Shown here: one piece after another, positions 8,696 through 17,129 of the stretch | Numbering within the stretch: the first letter of the stretch is position 1 | Layout: every line of letters begins with the position of its first letter | Origin: Joyebacterum sp964521425 | GTDB taxonomy: Bacteria > Joyebacterota > Joyebacteria > Joyebacterales > Joyebacteraceae | DNA: 64,000 bases | Reading direction: 5' to 3' | Assembly: GCA_964521425.1 (NCBI GenBank) | Contig: CAZFRO010000013.1 | Location: 1 to 64,000 of the forward strand | The notes under the pieces: model-generated | What the model was told of the DNA's origin: nothing | The model's database searches: none | What the model saw: the letters and a program-made list of their open reading frames with translations, nothing else | Position numbers and translations under genes: made by a program

Positions 8696-9817
8696 CTACG
8701 TCGACAGCCTGAGCGGCATGAGGAGACACAGATGTTCCTCTCCCTCGACGGGCTCTGCCGTGCTCACGATCGCTGCTCCGACAGGGCTTCCGAGAACGAA
8801 GCGTGCGTTGTCTCCGTCAAGGTGTTTGAGCACGTCGAGAAGGTAGTTCGCGTTGTAGCCGACCTCCATCTTCTCGGAGTCGAACTTCGCGGCGATCTCC
8901 TCTTTGGCCTCTCCCACGTCGGGAGTTGAGACAGCCAGCTCGACCTTCTTCTTCGTGAGAACGAGCTTCACCTGGTGAGTGAGAGCATCAGACAGAACCG
9001 CCACCCGCTTGACCGCGTTCGCGAGTTCCGCGCGTCCAACCAGGAGAATCTTCTCGTTGTCCTTTGGAATCACCTGGTGATAGTTGGGAAAGGGTCCTTC
9101 CAGAAGACGCGAGTTGATGATCGTGTCACCTGCGAAGAAGACGACATGGTTTTCCTGCACCGCGACCTTCACTGTCTCATCGCTCTCTGTGTTGATGATT
9201 CGTGTCGCGTGGGCGAGCGCCTTTGGGGGGACGATGACGTCCTTCCCCTCGAGCTTCGAGAAGTCACCGGCCACGTTGAACGTGGCGAGCCGGTGGCCGT
9301 CTGTAGCCGTCATGCCCATCGCCTTCGCTGTGAACTCCCAGAACGCGCCGTTCAGTGACGGTCGCGTCTCGTCCCTGGAGATGCAGAAGCTCACCTTGTC
9401 GACCATGCGAACGAGAAGCTCCGCATCCACATCGAAAGCTGCCGAGAGGTCGCTTTCGGGGAGTTTTGGGAACTCCTCCGATGGAATGCCGACGATTCTG
9501 AACTTGCCCTTGCCCGACTTTATGGATACTTCCTCGCCGTCGACACTGACGGTCACGTCGGCATCGCCAAGCGCTCTCACTATCTCCGAGAAGCGCTTCG
9601 CCGGCAGTGTTATCCCTCCCCCTGCCTCCACGTCCGCCTCGATCTTCGTGGTTACCGTCATGTCGAGATCGGTCGCCGTGATCGAAACGACACCTGTCTT
9701 CTGGTTGGCCTCGAGAAGGAAGTTCGCGAGGATTGGAAGGGTCGTCTTCGGTGAGACGACGGCCAACACTCTCTGGATCGCCTTCTCCAAACTCTGCCGG
9801 GCGATGGAGAACCTCAT
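8696..9817 (-). CDS. dnaN: DNA polymerase III beta sliding clamp
   Basis: Ring-shaped processivity clamp of the replicative polymerase. 373 residues, normal length, beginning MRFSIARQSLEKAIQRVLAV and ending with the typical MPLRL tail (LMPLRLST). Three clamp-fold domains are visible at about 1-120, 128-250 and 255-373. ATG 9817 follows GGAGG by six bases. It heads the leftward unit dnaN-recF-DUF721-gyrB-gyrA, and a good sigma-70 promoter lies about 110 bases upstream. Unusually, dnaA is not the next gene upstream: a GH97 glycosidase sits between them. Confidence 0.98.
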   Translation of the reverse strand: MRFSIARQSLEKAIQRVLAVVSPKTTLPILANFLLEANQKTGVVSITATDLDMTVTTKIEADVEAGGGITLPAKRFSEIVRALGDADVTVSVDGEEVSIKSGKGKFRIVGIPSEEFPKLPESDLSAAFDVDAELLVRMVDKVSFCISRDETRPSLNGAFWEFTAKAMGMTATDGHRLATFNVAGDFSKLEGKDVIVPPKALAHATRIINTESDETVKVAVQENHVVFFAGDTIINSRLLEGPFPNYHQVIPKDNEKILLVGRAELANAVKRVAVLSDALTHQVKLVLTKKKVELAVSTPDVGEAKEEIAAKFDSEKMEVGYNANYLLDVLKHLDGDNARFVLGSPVGAAIVSTAEPVEGEEHLCLLMPLRLST

Positions 9818-9923
9818 GAGCTACCTCCGAAAGAGAGAAAGGCAAACAGTTGAGGAAGAGTCGTGGTTTGTGTGTTCAGAAGACACATCATGCCGACGCA
9901 AAGACGGCTCCGTCTTCGAGGTC

Positions 9924-9952
9924 ATTATAGAGACGCAAGTGGCTGCTCGCAA
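9924..9952 (-). promoter_or_regulatory. Sigma-70-type promoter of the dnaN operon
   Basis: On the minus strand TTGCGA (9952-9947) is followed after exactly 17 bases by a perfect TATAAT (9929-9924). The leader of roughly 100 bases to dnaN carries a perfect inverted repeat AAGACGG/CCGTCTT (9900-9915) just past the likely start site. The -35 lies inside one of two direct repeats listed separately. Confidence 0.65.
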
Positions 9953-9972
9953 GCCAAATCGACTGCTCGCAG
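9943..9972 (-). repeat. Two direct 10-bp repeats overlapping the dnaN -35
   Basis: CTGCGAGCAG (9972-9963) and TTGCGAGCAG (9952-9943) are direct copies 20 bp apart, two helical turns, and the second contains the -35 hexamer. They are enclosed by an inverted repeat GCGTCTCT/AGAGACGC (9973-9980 and 9929-9936). The geometry is that of an operator, but no regulator is known. Confidence 0.4.
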
Positions 9973-10012
9973 GCGTCTCTAACTCGCGTCCTCGTCGCGG
10001 GCAACGCGGACG

Positions 10013-12010
10013 CTACGGCGATGCCGGAACGAAGCAAACGGCCTCTCCTCCACCGGCCGCGAGATGGACCTTGAGCGTCGTGATCGCATCAACCTCCATC
10101 GTTTGGATCTCGTGGCTCCGCGGGTTGGTCGACCAGTGGGCGTCACTCCCGTCGGAGTAGACGGTCGCAACATATGTCACTCCATCCTCCAGAAAATCCA
10201 GAGCGAACTCGAACGTCCGCGGATCCTCATCGGTAATGCTCCCCAGGAACCACTCCCGACCGCGTCTTCTGACAATGGTCACGTGGTCGCCTATCGCAGC
10301 GTCGAGCACGCGGCTCTCGTCCCAGTCGCAGGGCACAGCCTCTATGAACGCGAAGGCGGGATGGTCCTCGTAGTTCTCGATGAGATCTGCCGCCATCTGA
10401 AGCGGGCTTTCCAGTACGACATAGAGCGCGAGCTGCTTCGCCAGTGTCGTGTGAACCCTGTTGTTTGGCTTGTATTGGTCAAACGTGATGTCGAATATCC
10501 CCGGTGTGTAGTCCAGGGGTCCCGCGAGCATCCGGGTGAACGGAAGAATGGTCGTGTGCTCCGGTGGGTTGCCGTCACTCCACGCGTTGTACTCCATCCC
10601 CCTCACCCCCTCACGCGTCATCATGTTCGGCCACGTGCGCGAAAGCCCCGTCGGCTTGATCGGCTCGTGAACATCCAACATTATTCGGTGCTCTGCGGCC
10701 TTCTCAACAATGTTCCTGTAGTGACGCACCATCCACTGCCCGTGATGATGATGCCCGCGGGGAAATATGCCACCCGCGTAGCCGGTCTTCACCGCGCGTA
10801 TTCCCAGTCGTTCGTAGAGGGCGAACGCTTCGTCAACGCGCTCCTCGTATGTTGGAACGTCCCCTCCGGTCTCGTGGTGTCCGATGAGCGACACCCCCCT
10901 CTGTCCGGCGTACGCGGCCAGGCCCTCTATATCGAAGTCTGAGTACGGTGTCGTGTAGTCAAACGCGCCGGCGCTTCCCCACCTCTCCCACCCGGTGTTC
11001 CACCCCTCCACGAGGACGCCGCCTATGCCGTGCTCGGCCGCGAAATCTATCATGGCTCTCGTGTTCGCAGACGTCGCACCGTGCCTCTCCCCTTGGTGCC
11101 ACGTGTCCTTGCCTATATGCATGCCCCACCAGATTCCGACGTACCTCATCGGCTGAATCCACGAGCAGTCCTTGATGGCGCACGGCTCATTCAGATTCTC
11201 CATGATGTGAGACTCGATGAGGCCACCCGGTGTGTCCGCGATCTGAATGGTCCTCCAGGGTGTAACGAGCGGCGCATCTCCTCTGACCTTGATGCCGTCC
11301 GGCCATGGGACGAGATCGCACACGAGAGTGAATCCCACAGGTTTCTTCCGAAGCGTCATCCCCGCGTAATCGGTGAGATTCGCCTCGTGGATGCTCAGGT
11401 AGATGTCTTCCTTTGTGCGCATCGTAACCGGGGTCGCTGCGGCCTCAACCTCAGCGAGGCGCGTCTCACTGTAGAGATGCTCGTAGCTGTCGAAGTCAGC
11501 CCGGATCCACCAGGCGGTGTGGTCGCCGGTGAGGCAGAACTCCGTCTCCTCGGAGATCAACTCAAACGACCTGAAGCCATCCTGGTTGGGGATAGAATAT
11601 CTGAACGCAACACCGTCATCGTACGCGCGGAGGATCACGTCCATCGCGAGACCGCTCCCCTTCACAAGCGTCAACGTCACCTCGTGGCAGCGGTTCTGAA
11701 CAGACGCATCCGTTCCCCACACCGGTTCCCATGTCTCGTCTATCTGTCGCTCCGTCACACGGAGAACCGTGAACCCTCTGTTCAGAGACTCACGTTCATG
11801 GAAGAGCAGACCGAGCAACGAATAGTCAAGCAGCATCCGGCCGTCTCGCGTTACGGAGTAGTACGCACGACCGCTCCGTACTACGAGCCGTATCGCAGTT
11901 CTTCCATCGGGAGACACGGCTGAGGTGATGATCTCATTCCCCTCTGCAGGCGGAGGCGCCAGGCACAGAGCAAACGCTATGCAAAACATCAACAGAACAC
12001 GTGTATGCAT
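10013..12010 (-). CDS. Secreted glycoside hydrolase family 97 (SusB-like alpha-glucosidase)
   Basis: 665 residues with a signal peptide (about 1-24, ending APPPAEG), a beta-sandwich N-terminal domain, a (beta/alpha)8 barrel and a small C-terminal beta domain, the GH97 plan. Acidic residues matching the inverting SusB group are visible: E210 (HEAN), E380 (GHHETGGD), E449 (DVHEPIKPTG) and E473 (RGMEYN). The position where retaining GH97 galactosidases carry an Asp nucleophile is Gly (VKTGYAG, G410), which supports an inverting alpha-glucosidase. It lies between dnaA with its unwinding element and dnaN, where no carbohydrate gene is expected. Nothing next to it belongs to a sugar pathway. Confidence 0.9.
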   Translation of the reverse strand: MHTRVLLMFCIAFALCLAPPPAEGNEIITSAVSPDGRTAIRLVVRSGRAYYSVTRDGRMLLDYSLLGLLFHERESLNRGFTVLRVTERQIDETWEPVWGTDASVQNRCHEVTLTLVKGSGLAMDVILRAYDDGVAFRYSIPNQDGFRSFELISEETEFCLTGDHTAWWIRADFDSYEHLYSETRLAEVEAAATPVTMRTKEDIYLSIHEANLTDYAGMTLRKKPVGFTLVCDLVPWPDGIKVRGDAPLVTPWRTIQIADTPGGLIESHIMENLNEPCAIKDCSWIQPMRYVGIWWGMHIGKDTWHQGERHGATSANTRAMIDFAAEHGIGGVLVEGWNTGWERWGSAGAFDYTTPYSDFDIEGLAAYAGQRGVSLIGHHETGGDVPTYEERVDEAFALYERLGIRAVKTGYAGGIFPRGHHHHGQWMVRHYRNIVEKAAEHRIMLDVHEPIKPTGLSRTWPNMMTREGVRGMEYNAWSDGNPPEHTTILPFTRMLAGPLDYTPGIFDITFDQYKPNNRVHTTLAKQLALYVVLESPLQMAADLIENYEDHPAFAFIEAVPCDWDESRVLDAAIGDHVTIVRRRGREWFLGSITDEDPRTFEFALDFLEDGVTYVATVYSDGSDAHWSTNPRSHEIQTMEVDAITTLKVHLAAGGGEAVCFVPASP

Positions 12011-12047
12011 CTTGTGTGTTTCCTGGATTCAGGGGTGATCTTGCGAG

Positions 12048-12305
12048 TTCTCCACACAGGTACTTCTCTACTCCTTCATGATATAGAAGAATAGCATTAG
12101 TAGTAGGGCCTGTGGATATGTTGACAGCTCGCTGATTCCACGCTGGTGATACGAGAAGATGCCCACGGTGGAGTTATCTCAGATAGAGACAGGCCTCCCC
12201 CGTGTCGTGAATGCCTCTCTGGATAACGGCTCCATCTTTCAACAGGTGTTACCACGAGTCTCTCTTTGTGGATGTCCGTCCACATTCCACCACGCCTTGT
12301 CCACT
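12048..12305. other. oriC part 2: DnaA-box cluster with DnaA-trio unwinding element
   Basis: The dnaA-GH97 spacer contains near-consensus DnaA boxes: TTCTCCACA 12048, TGTGGATAT 12111, TCTGGATAA 12218 and weaker ones at 12267 and 12297. On the minus strand the box ATATCCACA (12119-12111) is followed by GGCC and then CTACTACTA (12106-12098) and an AT-rich stretch to about 12070. That order of box, GC block and 3'-GAT repeats is the bacterial basal unwinding module described in B. subtilis. I infer that this is where the origin melts. Confidence 0.65.
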
Positions 12306-12425
12306 GTTTAATAGGCACACTTGTGGAGACTGGTCTCACCTTTCGGGGCACATGCGGTCGCGGCCTCGAAGGGTGCGGGGCCGGCTGAATTCTCTCTAAC
12401 AAGATGTTCTCGGGGTTGGTTGGGG

Positions 12426-13775
12426 TTACGTTTTGAGCATACGCTTGAGATTCTCAACGTCTCGCTGGACCTCTCCGCTGTTCTCGACCTCTGCGGTGAT
12501 CTTGCGATGTGCGTGGAGCACGGTCGTGTGGTCGCGGCCACCGAACTGCTCGCCGACCTGCGCGAGCGACATGTGCGTGAGTTCACGCGCGAGGAACATC
12601 GCGACCTGGCGGGCCAGGGCGATCTGACTTGCCCTGCCGCGAGCCTTCATCTTCTCAACAGGAACACCGTACGTCTCGGCGACCGCCTGCTGGATCCGCG
12701 CGACTGAAACTGGCCCACATGGCTTGCCAAGGAATTCCGACAGCACCTCCTTGGCGAGTTCAACCGTTATCTCGCTTCCGGTCAGACTTGAGAAGGCGAG
12801 GAGCCTTACTAATGATCCTTCCAGTTCGCGGATGTTTGTCGTGACGCTGTTCGCTATGAGTGTAATGACCTCGCCCGGAATCGAGATGCCGTCGAGCTCG
12901 GCCTTCTTGTTCAGAATTGCGATGCGTGTCTCGAGGTCAGGTGACTGGATATCTGTCACCAGTCCAGACTCAAACCGCGAGACCAGTCGCTCCTCGAGTG
13001 TGGCGATCTGCTTGGGTGGCCGATCACTCGTGAGGACGATCTGCTTGTGAGCGAGGTAGAGCGCGTTGAACGTGTGGAAGAACTCCTCCTGCGTGCTCTC
13101 CTTGCCGGCGAGGAACTGAATGTCGTCGATCAGGAGAAGGTCTTTGCTGCGGTACTTGTCGCGGAACTCAAGTGTCGTGTTCCTCTGGATCGACACGATG
13201 AGTTCGTTCATGAATGTCTCTGACGAGACATACTCGATCGACATCTCCGGCCGGTGCTCCTGGACGTAGTGTCCGATCGCGTGCATCAAGTGAGTCTTGC
13301 CAAGCCCAACACCGCCATATATAAACAACGGATTATATGTCTGTCCTGGGGCCTCCGCTACTGCCATGGATGCTGCCTGTGCGAAGCGGTTGCCACCGCC
13401 CACAACGAACGTTGAGAAGGTGTAGCGCGGGTTGAGCTGGCACTGCTTGGGCGCGGCTGCCGTCAATGGTGCGGGCGCCACCCTCCGTGTGGAGACCGGC
13501 TCATACTCGTCGGGACGCCTGTGAGCGACGTGGAATTCCGCCTTAAGTGGTGTGCCTGCCTGCTGTTCCACCGCTCTCAGGATCAGGGTCATGTAGTGTT
13601 CTTCGAGCCAGTCGGCGAAGAAACGATTCGGAACTTCGACCTTGATCGTGTCCCCGGTGAGTTCCATGCCACGTGTGGGCTCGAACCAGGTGCGGAAACT
13701 CTGGTTCTCGGTCTCACCACGGATCGTCTCGAGGCAGTGTGCCCACAGATCGGAGGCTGATAGAGTTGTTCTCAT
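12426..13775 (-). CDS. dnaA: Chromosomal replication initiator DnaA
   Basis: AAA+ initiator that binds DnaA boxes and melts the origin. Domain I is at 1-80 (DLWAHCLETI, W-F-x-P), followed by a short linker. The AAA+ module has Walker A GGVGLGKT (154-161) and Walker B LLLIDDIQF. The C-terminal helix-turn-helix carries the DnaA signature GGRDHTTVLHA. ATG 13775 is chosen; GTG 13784 would add three residues, and neither has a clear Shine-Dalgarno. A TTATCCACA box (13799) and a weaker TTGTCCACG (13777) overlap the translation start region, which suggests autoregulation. It is divergent from rpmH, the classical arrangement. Confidence 0.98.
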   Translation of the reverse strand: MRTTLSASDLWAHCLETIRGETENQSFRTWFEPTRGMELTGDTIKVEVPNRFFADWLEEHYMTLILRAVEQQAGTPLKAEFHVAHRRPDEYEPVSTRRVAPAPLTAAAPKQCQLNPRYTFSTFVVGGGNRFAQAASMAVAEAPGQTYNPLFIYGGVGLGKTHLMHAIGHYVQEHRPEMSIEYVSSETFMNELIVSIQRNTTLEFRDKYRSKDLLLIDDIQFLAGKESTQEEFFHTFNALYLAHKQIVLTSDRPPKQIATLEERLVSRFESGLVTDIQSPDLETRIAILNKKAELDGISIPGEVITLIANSVTTNIRELEGSLVRLLAFSSLTGSEITVELAKEVLSEFLGKPCGPVSVARIQQAVAETYGVPVEKMKARGRASQIALARQVAMFLARELTHMSLAQVGEQFGGRDHTTVLHAHRKITAEVENSGEVQRDVENLKRMLKT

Positions 13776-13776
13776 A

Positions 13777-14135
13777 TTGTCCACGGGCTGTTTACAACTT
13801 ATCCACAGAACCTGAAAGAGCGAGTATGGCGGCGCATGTACGAGCGCACTGTCGAAATACGGAGAAAAGGAGGTGCGTGCTTATCGACAGTACAACCCCC
13901 AACTGTGGATAACGCAGTAACAGCTGTTCTGTTAAGTGGTTAGCGCGTTCCGAGTCTGGCCTGGGCCGTGTAGCCGAGCAACGGAAGCTCCTGAGGCCGC
14001 AGGGATGAGCGAGTGTCGCATGTTGAGCCACGCCCAAATAGAGACTTATCAACGGGGAGTGTGGCGAGGCGGATGCTAGCACGGAGCTAAAACCGGTGCA
14101 AGCACTTTCTTGGTGGAAGCGAGGATTTTTCCACA
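13777..14135. other. oriC part 1: DnaA-box cluster between dnaA and rpmH
   Basis: The 760-bp dnaA-rpmH spacer has two perfect boxes, TTATCCACA (13799-13807) and its complement TGTGGATAA (13904-13912). It also has TTATCGACA (13881), TTATCAACG (14046) and TTTTCCACA (14127). The left edge overlaps the dnaA start. The remainder of the spacer, 14136-14450, is G-rich on the plus strand with no gene that I can support. Confidence 0.75.
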
Positions 14136-14454
14136 GGCAGACGTAAGGTGTCACGGGGCGGCGGGTTGAGGATGGCGAGGTGGTCGGTGGGAGTGGAGGG
14201 GCTGCGCAAGGTTGTGTGGGGAGGTACATAAAGAGAGGAGAGGAGAACCAAGAGGGATAGCGCCACAAGGGGCCCACATAACTTGCACGGATGGCGTCAC
14301 ATAGGGCGCGCCGCATGGGAGAGGGGGCCAGCATCGTTTATGTGAGCGCGCGAGAGGCGGGTGTGAGCATGTGGAGTTACAGGATCGGGCGGCCTCCTCA
14401 AGTGGTGGGGGGCTACCTATAGGGGTGTGCTACCCGTCAGGGGCGAGAATCGGC

Positions 14455-14483
14455 TTGACAGCGGATGCTCTGAGACGTAATAT
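14455..14483 (+). promoter_or_regulatory. Promoter of rpmH-rnpA-yidD-yidC
   Basis: Perfect TTGACA (14455-14460), a 17-base spacer and TAATAT (14478-14483) lie about 55 bases before the rpmH ATG. This is the best -35 element in the region and faces away from the origin. Confidence 0.7.
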
Positions 14484-14538
14484 TGCTCGTTTAGACGTAG
14501 TCCGACAGAAGACCAACACGAACGCTCAAGAGGGTATC

Positions 14539-14676
14539 ATGAAAAGAACCTACCAGCCAAAGAAGCGTAGGGGCAAGAGGAAGCACGGGTTTTTCTCTCG
14601 CAGTTCCACCCCTGGCGGGCGACGCGTTCTGGCGCGTCGTCGTGCGAAGGGCAGGAAGAAGTTAACGACCCGGTAG
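14539..14676 (+). CDS. rpmH: 50S ribosomal protein L34
   Basis: 45-residue, very basic L34. MKRTYQPKKRRGKRKHGFF is the family start and RRAKGRKKLT its end. ATG 14539 is preceded by GAGGG four bases upstream. The open frame reaches back to 14371, but that stretch has no L34 counterpart. It is divergent from dnaA and 7 bases before rnpA, the usual order around oriC. Confidence 0.97.
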   Translation: MKRTYQPKKRRGKRKHGFFSRSSTPGGRRVLARRRAKGRKKLTTR

Positions 14677-14683
14677 GTGTGCT

Positions 14684-15034
14684 TTGTCGTCCAACAAGCT
14701 GCCCAGACGTCGGATCATCAGGGAGCGCCGGCTTCTGTCGTCAGCTATGCGGACGGGAAACGTAGTGCGGACACCCTACTTCAGACTGCACTACGAAAGA
14801 GGTGTGGGGCCGCCGGGAGTTGCATTCCTGGCGGGGAAACGAGCCGGAGGGGCGGTCAAGAGAAACCGCGCCCGAAGGGTCCTTCGGGAGACGTTCAGAA
14901 CGAGCAACGTAGACCTCTCCCAAATCCGGACCCTCGTCTTCGTGGCTACCAAGAAGACAGGCAGAGCGCCGCACGGCGACATCATCGACGCGCTCGATGC
15001 CGCGCTTAGACGCGCCTCCGACCAGACAGGCTGA
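14684..15034 (+). CDS. rnpA: Ribonuclease P protein component
   Basis: Small basic protein that assists the RNase P RNA in maturing tRNA 5' ends. 116 residues with the RNR signature KRNRARRVLRETFR and the N-terminal LPRRRIIRERR block. No ATG or GTG is available at the right place, so TTG at 14684 is taken, 7 bases after the rpmH stop; an ATG at codon 22 would delete the conserved N-terminus. The end overlaps the longest possible yidD frame, but the likely yidD start is downstream. Confidence 0.93.
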   Translation: MSSNKLPRRRIIRERRLLSSAMRTGNVVRTPYFRLHYERGVGPPGVAFLAGKRAGGAVKRNRARRVLRETFRTSNVDLSQIRTLVFVATKKTGRAPHGDIIDALDAALRRASDQTG

Positions 15035-15080
15035 AGCGGGAAGACAAAGGCCGCGAGTGCGGCCATGGGTTGTCGGTTCC

Positions 15081-15356
15081 ATGCGGATTATCGAGTCTTC
15101 GAGTGGAAGACCCCTGGTTATCACCAGAGTTCTGGTGGTAGTCGTGCGTGTGTACCAGCGCCTCATATCACCACTGTTCCCCGCGAGCTGTCGTTACACC
15201 CCCACATGTTCTGAATACGCCAGACAGGCACTACTGTCACACGGACTTCTACGTGGCACATGGCTTGCCGTCCGGCGGGTACTACGTTGCCACCCATGGG
15301 CAGACGGGGGGGTTGATCCCGTGCCGGGTGGAGCAACTCAATCAGTGCAGAGCTAG
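15081..15356 (+). CDS. yidD: Membrane protein insertion efficiency factor YidD
   Basis: 91-residue YidD: an amphipathic hydrophobic stretch (LVVVVRVYQRLISPLFP) followed by the family core SCRYTPTCSEYARQALLSHG and CHPWADGGVDPVP, with three conserved cysteines. It acts near YidC and assists insertion of inner-membrane proteins. ATG 15081 is chosen because the family starts close to the hydrophobic segment; the frame is open back to 14997, inside rnpA. yidC follows 33 bases later. Confidence 0.93.
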   Translation: MRIIESSSGRPLVITRVLVVVVRVYQRLISPLFPASCRYTPTCSEYARQALLSHGLLRGTWLAVRRVLRCHPWADGGVDPVPGGATQSVQS

Positions 15357-15389
15357 CGGTTTAGATAGAACCTGATGCAGGAGGAGTGA

Positions 15390-17090
15390 ATGGATCAGAA
15401 GCGCGCCCTCTTGGCGGTTATCCTCATCTTCTTGGTGCTCTTCGGATACAACTTCTGGATGAGCCAGAAGGCCAAGAACCTCGCAGTAGAGACCGTGGAG
15501 TCGCCGGCAGTAACGACCGAGACGCTGGCAGATGTGACGGGTCTGACGGAGAGTGAGCCGGCGGGGACAGACGACATTTCAAGTGAAACGGACACCGTGA
15601 CGGATACTGTCGCGGGAGTCGGCACGCAAGAGAGCCTGATCTCGGTAGAGTCGGAGCTCTGGCAGGCGACCCTGTCGACGCGGGGCGCAGTGCTTCTCTC
15701 CTGGCAGCTCAAGGAGCACACGGGAATCGAAGGCGAGTCGATTGATCTTGTTCCCGATGGCTCCCTGGGCCTCGATGTCACAGTCACACACGGCGCGACG
15801 ACAGTTGATGTGAGCGAGTGGACGTTCGAATACGGCGGCCCGATCGACATCGTTCTGTCTGACGGTCGCAGTGCGACACTTGTGTTCAACGCGACGAACG
15901 ACGCGGGACTGCGCATCAGAAGAGAGTACGTGTTTCACTCAGACAGCTATCTGTTTACGGCGGGCGTCTCGGTGGAAGGACCGAGCGGACCGGCCGCACA
16001 GCGAGACATGAGAATCGGGTGGCCCGGGATCATGCCGACCGAGCAGAAGGAGGAGGACCGGTCTCTCTCGGCGGTCGCGATGGTCGATGGGGGCGCGGAT
16101 CGGGAGAACCTCGGGGCGCTCAAGAAGGGAAGCAGGAAGAAGTCGGGCGAGATAGCGTGGGTGACAGCGACGTCTCGTTACTTCATGGTTGCCGTCGTGC
16201 CGGACGATGCAGCGTTTCGCGAGATCGAGATGTTCGGCGATGAAGACGCGCGGACGGCCGGTTTTGAGGCGACCATGGATCTGGGGTCTGGGGCGACAAC
16301 ACACACCTTCACTGTCTACGCGGGACCTCAGGACTACCTCGGAGTACTGGAGTTGGGACTTGGGCTCGAAACCGCCGTCGATCTTGGATGGAAGTGGACA
16401 CGACCTCTGTCGGTCCTCATGCTCCGCGCACTCGTGTGGACACATGGTCTGATCCCTAACTACGGTCTTGTCATTATTCTGTTCTCGATTCTGACGAAGC
16501 TCATCTTCTACCGGCTCACACACAAGAGCTTCTCGGAGATGAAGCGGATGCAGGACCTTCAGCCCAAGCTCAAGGCACTCCAGGAGAAACACAAGGACGA
16601 CAAGGAGGCGTTGGCGAAGGTCCAGATGGAGCTCTACAAGAAAGAGAAGGTGAACCCGCTTGGGAGCTGTCTTCCAATGCTCCTGCAGATGCCGGTGTTC
16701 ATCGCCCTCTTCCAGGTGCTCCGTACAACGATCGAGCTCAGGGGTGCACCGTTCGCGCTTTGGATCACGGATCTTTCGCAGCCCGACACGATCTTCCACA
16801 TTGCGGGATTCCCGATTCACATCCTCCCACTTCTGATGGGATTGGGAATGCTCGTGCAGCAACGCTTCACGTCCAAGGATCCACAGCAGGCGATGATGGG
16901 CAAGATGATGCCCATCATTTTCACGGCGCTCTTCTACAACTTCGCGTCCGGCCTCGTGATCTACTGGTTCGTCAACACCGTTCTGAGCATTGTACAGCAG
17001 TACTACATCCACCGCGGCCCCGACACGGCGACTGAAGAACCGCCGGCCGAGGGCGAGCCTACATCGCAGCCGACAATCTCATCAAACTAG
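15390..17090 (+). CDS. yidC: Membrane protein insertase YidC
   Basis: 566 residues with the Gram-negative YidC plan: an N-terminal membrane helix (6-24), a large periplasmic beta-domain to about residue 330, then the five-helix Oxa1/60KD_IMP core. Core markers are the coiled loop MKRMQDLQPKLKALQEKHKDD and GSCLPMLLQMPVFIALFQ, ending with NTVLSIVQQYYI. It inserts inner-membrane proteins with or without SecYEG. ATG 15390 follows AGGAGGAGTGA. It sits in the conserved rpmH-rnpA-yidD-yidC-jag block, and the large periplasmic domain supports a diderm host. Confidence 0.98.
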   Translation: MDQKRALLAVILIFLVLFGYNFWMSQKAKNLAVETVESPAVTTETLADVTGLTESEPAGTDDISSETDTVTDTVAGVGTQESLISVESELWQATLSTRGAVLLSWQLKEHTGIEGESIDLVPDGSLGLDVTVTHGATTVDVSEWTFEYGGPIDIVLSDGRSATLVFNATNDAGLRIRREYVFHSDSYLFTAGVSVEGPSGPAAQRDMRIGWPGIMPTEQKEEDRSLSAVAMVDGGADRENLGALKKGSRKKSGEIAWVTATSRYFMVAVVPDDAAFREIEMFGDEDARTAGFEATMDLGSGATTHTFTVYAGPQDYLGVLELGLGLETAVDLGWKWTRPLSVLMLRALVWTHGLIPNYGLVIILFSILTKLIFYRLTHKSFSEMKRMQDLQPKLKALQEKHKDDKEALAKVQMELYKKEKVNPLGSCLPMLLQMPVFIALFQVLRTTIELRGAPFALWITDLSQPDTIFHIAGFPIHILPLLMGLGMLVQQRFTSKDPQQAMMGKMMPIIFTALFYNFASGLVIYWFVNTVLSIVQQYYIHRGPDTATEEPPAEGEPTSQPTISSN

Positions 17091-17129
17091 GTCGGCTGGA
17101 GACGGAGTATCACGGGAGGACTGCTAGGA

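Noticed and set aside
14136..14450. Possible small gene in the G-rich part of the dnaA-rpmH spacer
   Set aside because: Short open frames exist on both strands (for example 13792-14334 minus), but they are low-complexity, overlap the DnaA boxes and resemble nothing.
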